DNA from: Parus major
Taxonomy: Eukaryota > Chordata > Aves > Passeriformes > Paridae
Direction: 5' to 3'
Assembly: GCF_001522545.3 (NCBI RefSeq)
Contig: NC_031783.1
Location: forward strand, 3,656,532-3,720,531
Length of the DNA: 64,000 bases
Each line of letters begins with the position of its first letter. Position 1 is the stretch's first letter. Positions 23,152 through 35,238 of this stretch are shown piece by piece. The notes under the pieces were generated by a model. It was given only the letters and a program-made list of their open reading frames with translations, did not search any database and was not told the DNA's origin. The translations under genes were made by a program, and so were the position numbers.

Positions 23152-26100
23152 TCCCTGAGCCAGGGGTGTCCCTGTCCCTCTCTCTCTGTCCCCCTGGATC
23201 CTCAGCAGTGTGTGACATCCCTGCTTTCTTCCTTCTCCCCATTCTGGAGCACATCCAAGGAAATGCAATATCTGACCAGAGCATCTTCCAGTGATGGGTG
23301 AGCCACAGGCCCTACCTGTGGTATTTGATAAAGAGAATTTCAGCTCGTCACTGATGTTTTTCTGTGCCTGTAGCACCACTCCCACCAGCCCAGGGGGCAT
23401 TACCAGCCTTCCCAATAATCCTGGCAGCCAGCACTGCCCAGGGAGCCCTTCAGCTGCTGTCCCCTCTGCTGAGCAAACACCAGCATGGCCCTGCCATCCC
23501 TCCCCAGGCTGCCAGGGCAAACTCATGGGCTCCACAGCTCTCTTCAGTTAATGGAATCCATATATTCTGTCACCCCAGAAGACCTCCCTGGGAAATTACC
23601 TCCCCTTTCCTTGCTCTTTGAGAAGAGTTATTGTGTGGGAGCTAAACTGGGATTAGGAGCTTTTATCCATAAGCTACATCTATAATAAATATATATATCT
23701 TCATTTTATTATTTTTTTTTTTTTTTATTAATCCTCTCCTTTTCCCACCTCCCCTTTCAAGATCTTGAGGGAAGGAGACAATTTGTGACAAGGTTAAATT
23801 TCTGTGCTGCTTGTTGAAACACTACATTAGGGCAGAATTTGAACAGCTTTGGTGAAACACCAGATTTCTATGTACCATTCTCATTTCAGTTTCAAAAAAT
23901 ACAATAATGGGTAGAATAATCTTCTAATTCTATCTTATAGCAGATGGAATGTGTGTTCTGGACCATATGGCTGCTGATTTGGGCTGTTTGGGATATCCTG
24001 TTGCTTTTACCATATATGTTGTTGCTTTGGGACTTGCTGGTGTGATGTTGAAGCACATCCATTTCAATTCTTCACAAGTTCTTAATTAAAAACACTTTAA
24101 CTGTGAAATATAGCTAGATCTAGGGCTGCCTGAGTTTTGTGTCAGGCTTTACATGAAATATATGCAGAGAACCACTTTATTGGGTGTGTAGACAGAAGAT
24201 AAAAAAAGAGCCTTATTCTTATGTATATTTTGAATTTATTTTAGTGTCACCAGTGTAAAAAGAATTCTGTTAATTTTGCTAAAAGATACTGTGCACGTGA
24301 TTTTCTCAGTTTACACAAAAGTAGTATTTGTGGGAAACTTCAGATAAAAATTATCTTTCGATTTGTCAGAGAAATGAGTCTCCTGTTTCCATTCCAAAAA
24401 ACCAAGATGGATAATCTGGAGCTTGCAAAGGGGTCCATATTAAATTAATTCTTCACAAAAATGTTTGTGTATTGATGAGCTGAGATCTTATTTATAAAAT
24501 GTGATTATGTTAAGATGGTGTTGTTGTCTCTCCAAGATTGAGAAGTTTGTTTGATAAATGACCTCTGTTGGGATTCTCAGCAGAGAATTTGGGAGCTGGA
24601 GTGATTTTACACCCCATTGGTGGTGCTCTGATTTGTGTTATTGTCCTTGACAGGCGAGCTGTGCTGGGGCACAGCCACCACCTTTATGTAAAACACTTCT
24701 GTGTCACCTGTTGGGGCTGTGCAGCAGAGCAAGGCGTCAGTTTTAGCAATTCTCATTGCTGAGGAACAGCTCTTGGTGGATTGTTCTCCCTTCAGAGCTG
24801 TGCACCACGTCCAGTAACAAGCACAGCTCTGTGCTGAGCTCAGCTCCAGCCCAGGGGGTGCAGGGTGACCCCAAATTTCCCTGCTGGGGCAGGCTCAAGG
24901 CACGTCTGAGCCCTGCCCTCTGCTCCAAAGGCAAAGGAAGTTTATGAGAGTGATTATTCCATCTCTTTATGCATCTCCTGGCGAAAGAGCCCACCCTGGA
25001 GTCCTTTCTGAGCCCATGCTGATGAGCTCAAATTACCACCTCTCCATGGTATTAAATATGTACCTTTTTCCTGGCTTAATTAATAGAGCCTCTTTAGTGT
25101 TGCCTTTCCTCAAACTGAGTCTTTTCTCACCTTATGTTTTGGAATGATATACTCAAACCAGTCACAGGTGCAGAATTTTCCTGAATAATAAGATTCCTGC
25201 CTTGGTCTGGTTTTATTTTAATTTTTATTGTGGTAATGCAGTTTGAAAATAACAGTCTTTTGAGTGACTTCTGTAGAATTTAAAATCAGTAATTGAAACA
25301 AAAGCAAAACACCTTTTATAAAGATAAATCCACTTAGAATCCGTTTAGAAGTGTGTGGTACACTGCACACAGAAGCCTTAGGCCCATCAGCTTCAGCATT
25401 TGTCCAACATGAACAGATTTTTTCCAGCATGAGCCTGTCTTTAACTGAGATGGAAAGTCAGTATCATTCTTTTTGCCTCTAAATGCTTTATTAAAAGTAT
25501 ATATTTCATGTGAGCCTTTGCACCTACAGAGGCTTTTCTTCCCTAGATGAATTGCAATGGTCCACACATGGATGTAGAAGCTATTATTTTCCCAGCAGGA
25601 TGTTAAACTGCTCATCAACTCTTGCAGAGCCAAAACACTTATGAAAAGCATGCAGGTGAAGGAGCTGCAGCTCTAATAACCACGGGTCAGCACTTCATCT
25701 CCAGCCAGGAAATCTTTCCCCCCTTCAAAGAAGCTTTGCTCCCAAGACCTGGACACTTTATGCTGCAGAGAACTGTTTTACTGGGGGCTGGAAATCATCA
25801 AAAAAGGTCCAACTTTTTTTGCTGAAGCAGACACAGGTTCTGCCTGTATCACAGACCTGCTCTCCAGGTAGGATCTGGCTGCTGCTGCTACTCCCCAGCC
25901 TTGTTTTGCAGGGTGTTGCCAATTAAGCCATTTTAAACATCACCCCTACATCCTCCTGCTCTGACTTAGACCCCATTACTGTGATTTGAAAGGCAGAAAG
26001 AGGAAATCAGGTTTATCAATATTAAAATGCATTACTTAGTGTCGAGGAGGATTTGGTAAACTGGTTAACCCATTTGTACCAGGAGTTTTCCATAATTGTA

Positions 26101-26347
26101 GATTACACTGAGAAAACCTGGTAATTCATATTTCTTCTATTTTTATGTGTTTTTTTTTTTTTTTTGGTTTGTTTGCTTGTTTTTCCTCAGCTGTATAAAC
26201 ATGTTACAATGCCTATTAGGAAAACTACAGTGATGGGATTTTAAATTAGGATAGGATTGAAGAAAATGGAAAGTGGATTAGAGTAACCCCAAAGAAACAG
26301 CACTGTTTGGACAGGGACTTTTCATGTGGACATGTATTGATTGATGG
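23152..26347. other. non-coding stretch, no gene recognised
   Basis: The first 450 bases after the gap are GC-rich, with frames open on several registers (23291-23685) and no known product. The rest is AT-rich. A T run lies at 23709-23726 and a 17-T run near 26149-26165. The 105-codon minus frame at 25334-25651 resembles nothing I know. Confidence 0.5.
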
Positions 26348-26622
26348 GGCAAAGGGGACTGGCCTTAAACTGAAGGACATTTAGATTGGAAATTGGGAAG
26401 AAATTCTTCTCTGTGAGGGTGGGGAGGCCTGGAACTGTTGTCCAGAGCAGCTGTGGCTGTCCCTGGATTCCTGGCAGTGCCCAAGGCCAGGCTGGACAGG
26501 GAGAAGCCTGGGATGCAAACAATGCACCCACCAGGGAGAGAGGAAGGTGTCCCTGCCCATGGCAGGGGTTGGAACAAGATGAGTTTGAAGGTTCCTTTGA
26601 CCCAAGCCATTCTATGGTTCTA
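26348..26622 (+). mobile_element. CR1 LINE 3' end, plus strand
   Basis: Successive blocks match the sense strand of the avian CR1 3' end: CTGGCCTTAAACTGAAGGA, AGAAATTCTTCTCTGTGAGG, CAAGGCCAGGCTGGACAGGG, GGAAGGTGTCCCTGCCCATG, and the terminal CCATTCTATGGTTCTAGG, a decayed ATTCTATG tail. The segment is about 275 bases, 5'-truncated and without an intact frame. Between GCTGGACAGGG and GGAAGGTGTCC it carries extra bases (around 26505-26545) relative to the usual element, so either a small insertion or a different subfamily is present. Confidence 0.88.
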
Positions 26623-28344
26623 GGAATATATTACATTTAGCACTTAGATAATCTGTTCTATACAATATTCCAACACCCTGTTTAGTTGAGCTGTGGAAAT
26701 CCACGTCAGCCTTTATACTCATAAAGTACCTTTGCTGTGGATTGTGTTCATCCCTTTTTGCTGACTTGGGTTTTCTCCACCTTGCTATTTGTTCCTCTTT
26801 GTTTGCAGGAATGCTTGTCAAGTGATTTGCTGTCCCCCCAGCTGACTCTGCTGCTTCCAGCTCCCATGGACAGTGAATGTTTCCCTAGCACTTCTCTTTG
26901 CATTCTGTAGTAGCTGTCAGCTTTCTAATTTCATTTCTGTTCGTGGGGGTGCCAACATAAATGAGAAATGTCTATAAATCCCCTCTTCTCCAGATTATAA
27001 AGCAGTAACTGATGCTGTTTAGGACAAGATTGCTCTTACCTGTGGCTTATTTCAGACTTAAATACTTTCAGTAACTTTTTTTTTTCCAGTGTCTGAATCT
27101 ATCCACTTCTGCACGTATTTGATTAGCTATGCCAAGTTCTGTGTTTTTCTGGGAATACAAGATGCCCTATGCTGTTAATCTTTTTACAGCAATGATTGAC
27201 TCAAATGGTTTGTTGGAAAATGAAGAAAAAACATATTTAGCAAAGATCTCTGGTAGAGTTAATTTGTCTCCCTGTGGCTCTGAGATGTGCAATTCAGATT
27301 TCTGCATGCTGTGGACACCCTTGTCAATGTATTGATGAAGGCCTGTGGGAATACAGCAGTTTTAAACAATATTTTAAAGCAGAAATTCCAGGGTACTTTA
27401 TATGGTTTATATTCTTTTTGTCCTCAGCAACAGTAAAAATACAGCAAAACTGAAGGATACTTTATTTACATTTTTAAACAATAGATGATTTTTCAGGATG
27501 CTCATTAAAATGGGAAATCATAAATGATGAAAGGTTTTCTTTAATGGAAAGTAAAAAAGTCATGACATCACCAGAATATATTGGAGCCCAGGAAGCAGAG
27601 CAGCTCAGAATTCCAATGAGCTGTGCTGCTCAGGCTTTCTCCTGCACGAAGGAAGAATGTATTTTCTGTTTCTGTTGTATGTTGTTATATATTTATACAC
27701 AAAAGTGTATAATGCAAAAGAAGTTATTCCATCAGTAATGTCCAAGAGCTGCACACCAGGCTGGGAGCAGCTGAAATTTGTTCATTAAAAGTTCATGGTC
27801 TGTTGACCTTTTCTCGTTCAAGCCTTGTATTGAGTCCATTCCTTATCTCTGCTGTGCATGGCAGATTGTTTAGCATATTTCTTGTGTAGAGAGTGACTTT
27901 GAGTGCCACAAGGACCTCACTTGGCACTTGCAGGCATAAGCAGAATGTGTTTGAAAATGTTGCTGTGCTCTCTAGTGGATAATTTAGTTATAAGTGTCTA
28001 AGAAATTAGTATCAACAGCAGTTCCCAATTTATATTTCACTTCAGTGAAAGACCTGCCGTAAGACCTTGAGCAGAAGGGCTCTGCTGAAGTGCAGGGCTG
28101 TGTCTGCAGGGAGCAGCTCCCAGCTCTTACTGCACACATTTCCTTTCTGTGCTCAGGGGAGAGCCCACATTCTGTAGAAGCTTTTTTTGAAGACTGATTT
28201 TCAGTGGAGGAAGAGGACTTGATTTGACAGCCTATCTCAGATCAGGAGAGATGAGCTGACTCCACATCTTGTTCTTGCCAACAGCCCTTGGCTGGTCCCT
28301 CGGGCACCCAGCTACAAGTGTTGGGGACACACCTGGGCCCTCAC
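26623..28344. other. non-coding stretch
   Basis: AT-rich unique sequence. A well-formed acceptor-like tract ends near 26809 (TGTTCCTCTTTGTTTGCAG), but no convincing donor follows. No repeat family or product was recognised. Confidence 0.5.
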
Positions 28345-28569
28345 CTTCAGGATTCCACAGCAGAATCCAGAATCCATTGCCTGCTCCTGACCTGTGGCAG
28401 TGCTCCTGCTACTAGGACTCCTTTCTGGGTTAGTCAGTGAGCTTCTATTTGGCTTTCCTAGCTCCATTCTTATTTCCTTCAGTCTGTTCAAATCTTTGTA
28501 CTCCAGCCTGTGCTCTTCAGTCTTCAGGCAATTATTTTCCAGCCCTATTCTTTCCAGTCCAACAACCAT
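28345..28569 (-). CDS. candidate first coding exon, unknown product
   Basis: On the minus strand an ATG at 28569 has G at -3 and G at +4 (a good initiation context) and an in-frame TGA 30 bases upstream. The frame runs 75 codons without a stop and reaches CTGAAG followed by GTGAGG, a strong donor, at 28345/28344, ending in phase 0. The peptide is soluble and charged. Residues 5-38 are rich in Leu, Glu, Arg and Lys with a helix-like pattern (LENNCLKTEEHRLEYKDLNR), then come a Ser/Thr/Pro-rich part (PERSPSSRSTATG) and a Cys pair near the end. I do not recognise the family. The purine-rich strand continues upstream to about 28735 and could be a 5' untranslated region. Of the splice-like candidates here this has the most protein-like composition, but no second exon was found. 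Confidence 0.3.
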
Positions 28570-28737
28570 CTCTGGTGGTATCCTGCAGAGTTCTCACATA
28601 GCTCAGTGCTGATTTACACTGTGACTCAGGCTGTCATTCCAGTTGTCCTCTCCTTTGCTTGGCCTGTCAGTTCTGTGTTGAAGACCTGCCATTTCTGCTT
28701 ATCTGAGTCCTTTCCAGCTGCATGAAATTTACTGAGC

Positions 28738-28758
28738 TTATTATTATTATTATTATTT
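28738..28758. repeat. (TTA)n microsatellite
   Basis: About seven copies of TTA in a perfect run. Confidence 0.9.
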
Positions 28759-30336
28759 GAAGATTTTTATACTAGAATTGGCAGAAATAAAAATGTCTTT
28801 CCTGGGAAAACTTGATTTCCAGTGTTCTACATGGCTTCTTTGATGTGTGCCCAGAACTGTGTATAAAGATGCCTGGAATGGTGAATGGTTCTAATGGCCA
28901 AATAATTGGGGCAGCAGATTTGAATCAATGACATCCTGCCCCATTTTGCAAGAAAAAAATAGTTTGGTTTGATTCTTCATTGAGCTTCTGTTGTCAAGCT
29001 CAGCACTGAAAACCTGTGCAAACTTTTCCCCACTTTTCAATGAATGTTTTCACAGAATTCTTAAAATCTGCTTGCAGTTGTAGCTGTCTGCACTTCTGCC
29101 TCTGTGTGCAGGTGCATGGGGAGTAGTTCAGCTCTTACTGAGTTGTGCCCAGGCAAGTGATTTCATGTCTCCTTGGTTATGGTAAAAATGATCCCATTTT
29201 GTGCCATTTTATTGGTCTTGATCAGTGATTGGTATAAGAATCCAGAGAATTAAATCTTGCTGTATTCTCAACAGCTGTCCAAGCCTGCATTTGGAGTAGA
29301 TTTAGATTCTTTTCGAAGTCTTTGATGGGAAGTTGTTTGCCTTCATGCACATGCCAGCCTCTCACTATTCCAGGTGATTCAGCTGTGACTGTTCAGGTGC
29401 CTTTTTTAGGTCTTCTGTTTGCAAATATGCAAACAAATTGAATAGGAAACAGGAATGAGAATCTGAGTTCTCTCTTTGGTGGTGTTTTTCTTCTCCTTGG
29501 TTTTGGCATTTAGATTAGATTTAATTTAGTTTCAGGTTTCATGCCAGATTTGAAGGTAATGATGAGTTTTAATTTTACATTTGTTGTTTCATGCTTTCAT
29601 AATAACAGTATGAATTCGACAATTCCAATAAATACTGCATAACTCCACAGGTTAGAAAACACAGTTTATTTGCTTGGGGTGATGTGTAGCTATAAAAATG
29701 TAAAGAAATATGGAATATTACGTTCTCTTGAAATACTGGTAAGTTTTAAGGATGTAGATGGAGCAGCCATTTAAATATCCAAGAGGGGCTGTGTTGGGAA
29801 ATCTGCAGAGTAGGGGTGACACTTGGAAGGCATTTGTGTCACGAGGAGCAGCTGAAGTCACTGTGTGAAGTTGGCATGAAATAATAAAACTTCCAGAGCA
29901 GAGGTGATGTGATGGTCACTCCCTTCTCTAGGTGTGGAAGTTAATAAAAATGGGAGAATCTTTAAGTGGTATTCCAAAAGTCATCCTACTCTGAGTTCAA
30001 TTAATGAAATCACCCAAACCCCACAGCTCTTAGAATAATACAAAAAAGCCTTAATGATGTGTGACAATCCATGAGCATGCAGGAATTTTTCTTTTCTGTT
30101 GTAAATTAAGCCTTACTCTTCCCTACCTTTTATTAAAAGGTGATGGCATTTTATTGCCAAAGCCCTGGCAGTCAGAGCCTTCCAGCCTGTTGTGAACAGC
30201 TGATCTAAAAACTTCTTTTACAGAATATTCCTGACCATTGTTCCTGGCATTGCAATTCAGAAACATCTCTGGTACTTTTCTATGTTCCAAATAATCACAA
30301 TCAGGTTGTACTTGCTTATCTATTAAGGTTATTAAA

Positions 30337-30415
30337 TTAAAATACTAAAATTAAAAATAATTAATAAAATATAAAATTAAATTAAATATATGTGTATACA
30401 AATATATATGTCATG
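30337..30415. repeat. AT-rich low-complexity tract
   Basis: Runs of AAAATTAAA and ATAAAATTAAATT words without strict periodicity, followed by TATGTGTATACAAATATATATG. A similar short tract is at 30570-30610. Confidence 0.75.
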
Positions 30416-32403
30416 TTTATTCAGTGCAGCAGACATTCAGGTGAGCATTTGGATCACTTGTTTTTCTTGGGTTCTCTGCCTCATTGATGGAATAATGGTG
30501 AACTGTATTTCTTTTAAAAGCCTCATCAAATGTATTAGTTTGTGAACATTTCTGTGACTTTTTAGACATAGAAATATAAAAATATAGATATATCACATAT
30601 ATATATAACTAAAAGGATAACCTCCTAAATATTTTTGTTCTTTCTTTTCAACTTTCCACTAGAATGAGATATGACATACTGAAGCTTTGAGTAATATTTT
30701 ATTGCGATGCAGTAAAAAGTTGACTTGCAGTTTTATTATTACTGTAATTTTCATTCAAAATTTTATATCCACAAATGAATTTTTTTCCAGTTGTAGTCAA
30801 TGTGGAATATGTTGCCCTGACTCGTGTCCTGAATTTTTACCCTTTCCCTTATGTGCTGTTCAGAGTGTGAATGCCATTTTGTTTCCCAGGTAAAATTAAC
30901 ACTCAGTAGTGTTTTACAGCCCTGCAGTTTACCTTCAGAACGGGGGGATTGAGGGTTTTCCTTATGAGAAGAGAGGGACAGTGAAATTCTGTGAACCTCA
31001 GAAGACACTAGGAGTTGTGGCATGTGGTAGGAGCAATAATTCTAACATCAGGAGGGGAAACCCACTGGCACTAGAATGGAATGGTAGTGCTGCCTTTCTG
31101 AGTGCTTTCAAGAAGAAAGATCTCCCTGGAGAAGCATGTTTGGTGGAAGCTGGTGTCTGGAGCAGGGATGTGGTACAATATTATTATGGAAGTGGCATTT
31201 TCTGTCTCCTCATTTGGAATCTTGAGTTTCCTGTGGTGCCAGCTCTAGCTCTGTGTCTTTATTCCAGTATCAGGCTGAAGGGCTCTCAGTGTTCAAATAA
31301 CGAGCTTTCATTTTCTGCCACTGGGAGGGGGCAGAAATGCTCGTGGCCTCAATGACCCAGCTTGTCCCTGAGGAGCCCGAGTTTGCATTTCTGCCCCAGC
31401 CACACCTCTGTGTGCCTGAGCATCGCTCCTGGGAGAACTCAGCTGGCTGAGCAGGGAGCTGCAGCTGCCTGCCACACACATCTGCCCAGCCTCCAGACCA
31501 GCTCCGTGCCCAGGACAGTCTGTCAGCCCTCAAAATGTCTGTTTTCCCATGCTGCCTGCATTTTAAAACATCCATTCTGGTGCAGATTCCTCAGGGCCAC
31601 ATTTCTGGCACCCAGTTTCTAGGTTATGTCTAGATGCAATTGCTGTAGACAGCCAGGTATCACCTTTTAGTCATAGAAATGTATTATACCCACAGTTCAG
31701 TTATTCCTGAGTTTCTGTGCACCCCATCTCTTTGAGCCATCAAAAATGTCCACTATATCCAGGCTCAGGGAGTTATGAAGCAGCAGAATACACTGTGTCC
31801 TCTTCCTTTTCAAGGTTTTCCATCCTGGAATTTGTTTCTCTCCCTACGATCCCTGACCCATGCAGGGCAGAAAGGAGCTGTCCATCTGAGTTTTACTCCA
31901 CTCTTGTGAGGGATGGTGTGGCATGCACGTGTTTTGAGATTCCTGCCATTGATACAGAGAAATGAGAAAGGAAACACCTGATGAACTTGTTTTTCTTGCC
32001 TCTTGTGAGCAATATATTGTGCTCAAAAGAGTCCTTATTGTGCCATTTGAGTTGGTGAAATAAAAGTAAAGACTTCTTATTTTCTAACAGCTTCTTTTCC
32101 CAGTGGTTGTCCAATAATCACCACCACTTCAGTCACAGGGTCAGGGGGTTCACGTGTCATTAACACACTCTGAAAGCCTCTAATGCCTTTCTGATTTAGT
32201 CATTTTTTGATTTATTCATTTTCTTGCTCTACAGTTTTGGGTGGATCCCTCACAGTCCTAAACCAGGGAGTGCCAGGGTGCTTTGCTGCTTTCACAGTCC
32301 ACTTGTGCAGCCAGCAAGGAGAATCCTTGGAGGAATGGCACAGAGGGTGCTGTTGCTATTGTGACTACCAAAATTATCTCACAAGTTTAGTGCTTTTTGA
32401 TAG

Positions 32404-32447
32404 GTACAAATTAATCTTGTGATGGGTACAAATTAATCTTGTGATGG
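32404..32447. repeat. 22-bp direct tandem duplication
   Basis: The 22 bases beginning GTACAAATTAATCTTGTGAT occur twice in a row without a mismatch (32404-32425 and 32426-32447), indicating a recent local duplication. Confidence 0.9.
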
Positions 32448-33180
32448 GTATGCCTTGGAAATGGGTAATTCTGATTCAGAGAAAAAATTTTGAGATTTTA
32501 CTTACCAAGATCTGCTGTTGCTTTGTGATCTGTTGTGCTTTGGGAGCATTAAAGCATTGGATTGAGAATTCTGCTTACTAAACCATAACAAAAAAATTTC
32601 TTCCACTTTGAGATTATTTTTTTTTAAATGAAAACCCAAATGAAAAGTGCTCAGAGTATTTACACTTCAAGTGACCTCAGCACAATTCACAGTTTTCCAG
32701 CAGGGGAAAAAAAAAATATCCAAGTTCTGATGTTCTAATTTATCTTTTAAAAGATTCCACAAGACAAATAAAACCACTTATACTCATTTTTCTCCCCAGC
32801 CTGCTTCCATTACTCATGAGTGAACAAGACATAAAGGTGATCTGAGCCTGAGAGTTTAACCAGAAATAAAATACAGGAATGTATCCTGGCCCTCACACTT
32901 AGGTTGTATTTTCCTTTAGAAAATTCTTTCATGTGCTTGTGGGATATCAGAGATAATGATGTGTTGAGTAGGAGCAATGAAATGAGACTCTCAGTCAATA
33001 AATTTGCTCAAAATGCAAGCAAGTGAAATAATGTATTGTCTGGTGCAGCCGTTCTATGCAGGTACATAGTTCAAATCATTTCAAAGCTTAGGCTCTCACA
33101 GAAACTGTTGGGTTGGAGTACAGCACACCAGAAATTAAATGTCATTTATGTCTCTTTGTAGGAATTTAGGACAGGGAGAA

Positions 33181-33196
33181 GAATTGAATTGAATTG
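33181..33196. repeat. (GAATT)n microsatellite
   Basis: Three perfect copies of GAATT followed by G. Confidence 0.8.
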
Positions 33197-34160
33197 AAAA
33201 TTTTATTCTGAATCTTATCCTAAATTTACTTAAACTTAACCTATTAATGCTGAACTCCTAACCATTCTCAATAAAAGATTTCTATTTAGAACCAAAAGTA
33301 ACCAAAAAACATTTTTAGCAGCAGAGTGAGAATTTTTAAACCTGCTCTTTTTTTTTAATAGTTCAAAAGAGAAGATAATTTATTTTTTTTCCCATTGTGA
33401 CCTTCTTGTTATATATTGGACTGTCTGCTGCAGTAGCCCATGTTGATGTAGTCAGTGTAATCCAATAGGTCCTGGATAGTTCAGCTGAAAACTCATGGCA
33501 AATACTGACTCTAGAGAAGGGTGTCTTTCTCAAAGAAGTCTTAAATGACCCAGATTTATTTTTTTTTATATTTAATTATCACCACATTTACAATATTGGG
33601 AGTAGCAGGAATTGTCTCCCTTAACAGTGACATTTACTTAAATAATGTGTCAGGACCAGAAACCTTCTGCTGCCTGGTTTATCCATTTCCTAGACTCTTT
33701 TCCTGCTATTTTGCATGCAAATACTGTGCTGTCTGCAAGCTGGGCCATGGATGGGTTTTATACACAGGTCATTAAAGAACTTGCCTGTGCATCTCCAGAT
33801 TTATTAAATGACTTGGAGTGCCACTCTATCAAGCCATTGTATCCAATTAGTATTTCTCTCCCTTACAGAAGAATTTCTTGAAAAATATTTGCAATTTATG
33901 AAATTATATATGCAATTATATAGGCTTTGGGGTAATTACAAGTATATTTTAGTTTTTCAGTACATTTTATTGTGCTTTGTTATGGGCTGTTTACAGCAGT
34001 TTTTGCTGGCAGGGGAGAGGAGAGAGGGAGGGCAAATGGAGCTGAATATGGAGTAAAACCAAGGGAAATCTCATATTAAAGATTCACCAATGAATCTTTG
34101 CAGAGTTTATGCAAATCCAGTGGGTATTTTGTGAAAGTGTTAATGAGTGTCACATCCTTA

Positions 34161-34400
34161 TTACTGCAGATTTCCCCTTGCATTTCCAACCATACCAAAT
34201 CCAACTGAAACTGCTAAAATTAACACCACGAGTCCACAACATTTTGTCAGGAAAGCGCGTGAAATTTGTTTTTAAAATATTGTGCGCTCATTATTCTTGG
34301 AAACATCTTACATAGATGTTGATATAAAATATCCTGTGTGCATTCCTTGATGGATGACAAAGCATTGATCTCCCTAAATCCTTCTAAAGGACCGTCTATT
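34161..34400. promoter_or_regulatory. CpG-retaining AT-rich stretch, possible conserved element
   Basis: Five CpGs (ACGAG, AGCGCG, TGCGC, ACCGT) occur within about 170 bases of otherwise AT-rich, CpG-poor sequence, together with homeodomain-type words (AAAATTAAC, CTCATTATT). Retained CpGs in such a context are typical of unmethylated or constrained regulatory DNA. No coding frame was recognised. The CR1 copy starts 130 bases downstream. Confidence 0.25.
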
Positions 34401-34528
34401 TCTGAGCTGCATTCTGTATCTCTCTGTAAAGCAGACCCTAGAATTAACTGCCCTGGCACTGAGCATCCTGTTGGGAATGTTCTTGTTTACCAACAGCTAC
34501 CAGGAGCAGCCCTTTTTGCCAAGCACAC

Positions 34529-34732
34529 CAATCCCAGAATGGTTTGGGTTGGAAGGGACCTTCAGGACCATCCAGTGCCACCCCTGCTGTGGCAGGGACA
34601 CCTTCCACCATCCCAGGCTGCTCCAAGCCTTGTCCAGCCTGGCCTTGGGCACTTCCAGGGACAGTCACAGCTTCTCTGGGCACCCTGTGCCAGGGCCTGC
34701 CCACAGCCAGTGAAGGATTTATTCCTGAGGGA
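34529..34732 (-). mobile_element. CR1 LINE 3' end, minus strand
   Basis: The plus strand reads AATCCCAGAATGGTTTGGG, TTGGAAGGGACCTTCAGGAC, GGCAGGGACACCTTCCACC, CCAGCCTGGCCTTGGGCACT, TCTCTGGGCACCCTGTGCCA and GTGAAGGATTTATTCCTGA, the complement of the final 200 bases of CR1. The 3' end is at 34529. Divergence is low enough that it is younger than the copy at 49784. Overlapping frames in this region (34338-34813) are shadows of the repeat. Confidence 0.92.
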
Positions 34733-35238
34733 CACGCTGGTCCTTTTGGTGTGTGTGAAGTGGGGCCTGTGATGTGTGAGGTGACTCCAGACTCATTGAT
34801 TCACTTAATCTGAAAAATTGAAAAGTAAAAAATTAAATTTCAAGAAAAAAAAAATAAAATCAACCTTTCTGTTCCCCTTTTATTTAACAGTTCTTGTCAG
34901 GGTTTTGAATACTCCAGCCAGCTCACTTCCCTGTTTCCCCATTCCCTTTGCATTTTGCTGCGTGGGCCATCTCTCCTCTGAACCTCTCTCTCAGCTTCTG
35001 CTGGCTTTGAAGTTTTGAGATGATTTCATGTCCCTTTTGCTCTCTTTTGACTCATTTTGGCAAACATATCCTGTCTTTATAACTGGGCCTGAAAAGCAAC
35101 TCGTGGAGACAACTCACACCCAGAAACATTTGTGGGGAGGGAGATTTTCCTATCCCCACCCCAGGATGCCACTGGTGGGATGGCTCAGGATGTGGCACCA
35201 GGCAGTTGGGCATGGATCTTTTATTTCTCTGCCAGCCT
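34733..35238. other. non-coding stretch
   Basis: AT-rich, with an adenine-rich piece at 34818-34860. No gene or repeat was recognised. Confidence 0.5.

Larger units (their letters stand above)
28759..34160. other. non-coding stretch, no gene recognised
   Basis: Long AT-rich region. It contains short repeats listed separately (30337-30415, 32404-32447, 33181-33196) and a 148-codon plus-strand frame at 30909-31355 that matches no family and has no clear borders. A POU-octamer-containing palindrome TTTGCATGCAAA lies at 33710-33721. I recognise no transposable element here. Confidence 0.5.

Noticed and set aside
22259..23535. Long open frames running through the second N gap
   Set aside because: They exist only because N codons contain no stop; the flanking residues match nothing.
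26810..26911. Exon after a strong acceptor-like tract (reading ECLSSDLLSPQLTLLLPAP)
   Set aside because: The frame ends in a stop after 34 codons without a donor, and the composition is unremarkable.
29125..29200. Possible MIR fragment (AGGCAAGTGATTTCATGTCTCC)
   Set aside because: Resemblance is limited to one block of about 20 bases and is not distinguishable from chance by eye.
30909..31355. 148-codon plus-strand frame
   Set aside because: No recognisable domain, no clear acceptor or donor at its limits, and mixed composition; a frame of this length is expected by chance in 64 kb.
34338..34813. Several overlapping frames of 80-144 codons
   Set aside because: They are shadows of the minus-strand CR1 copy at 34529-34732.
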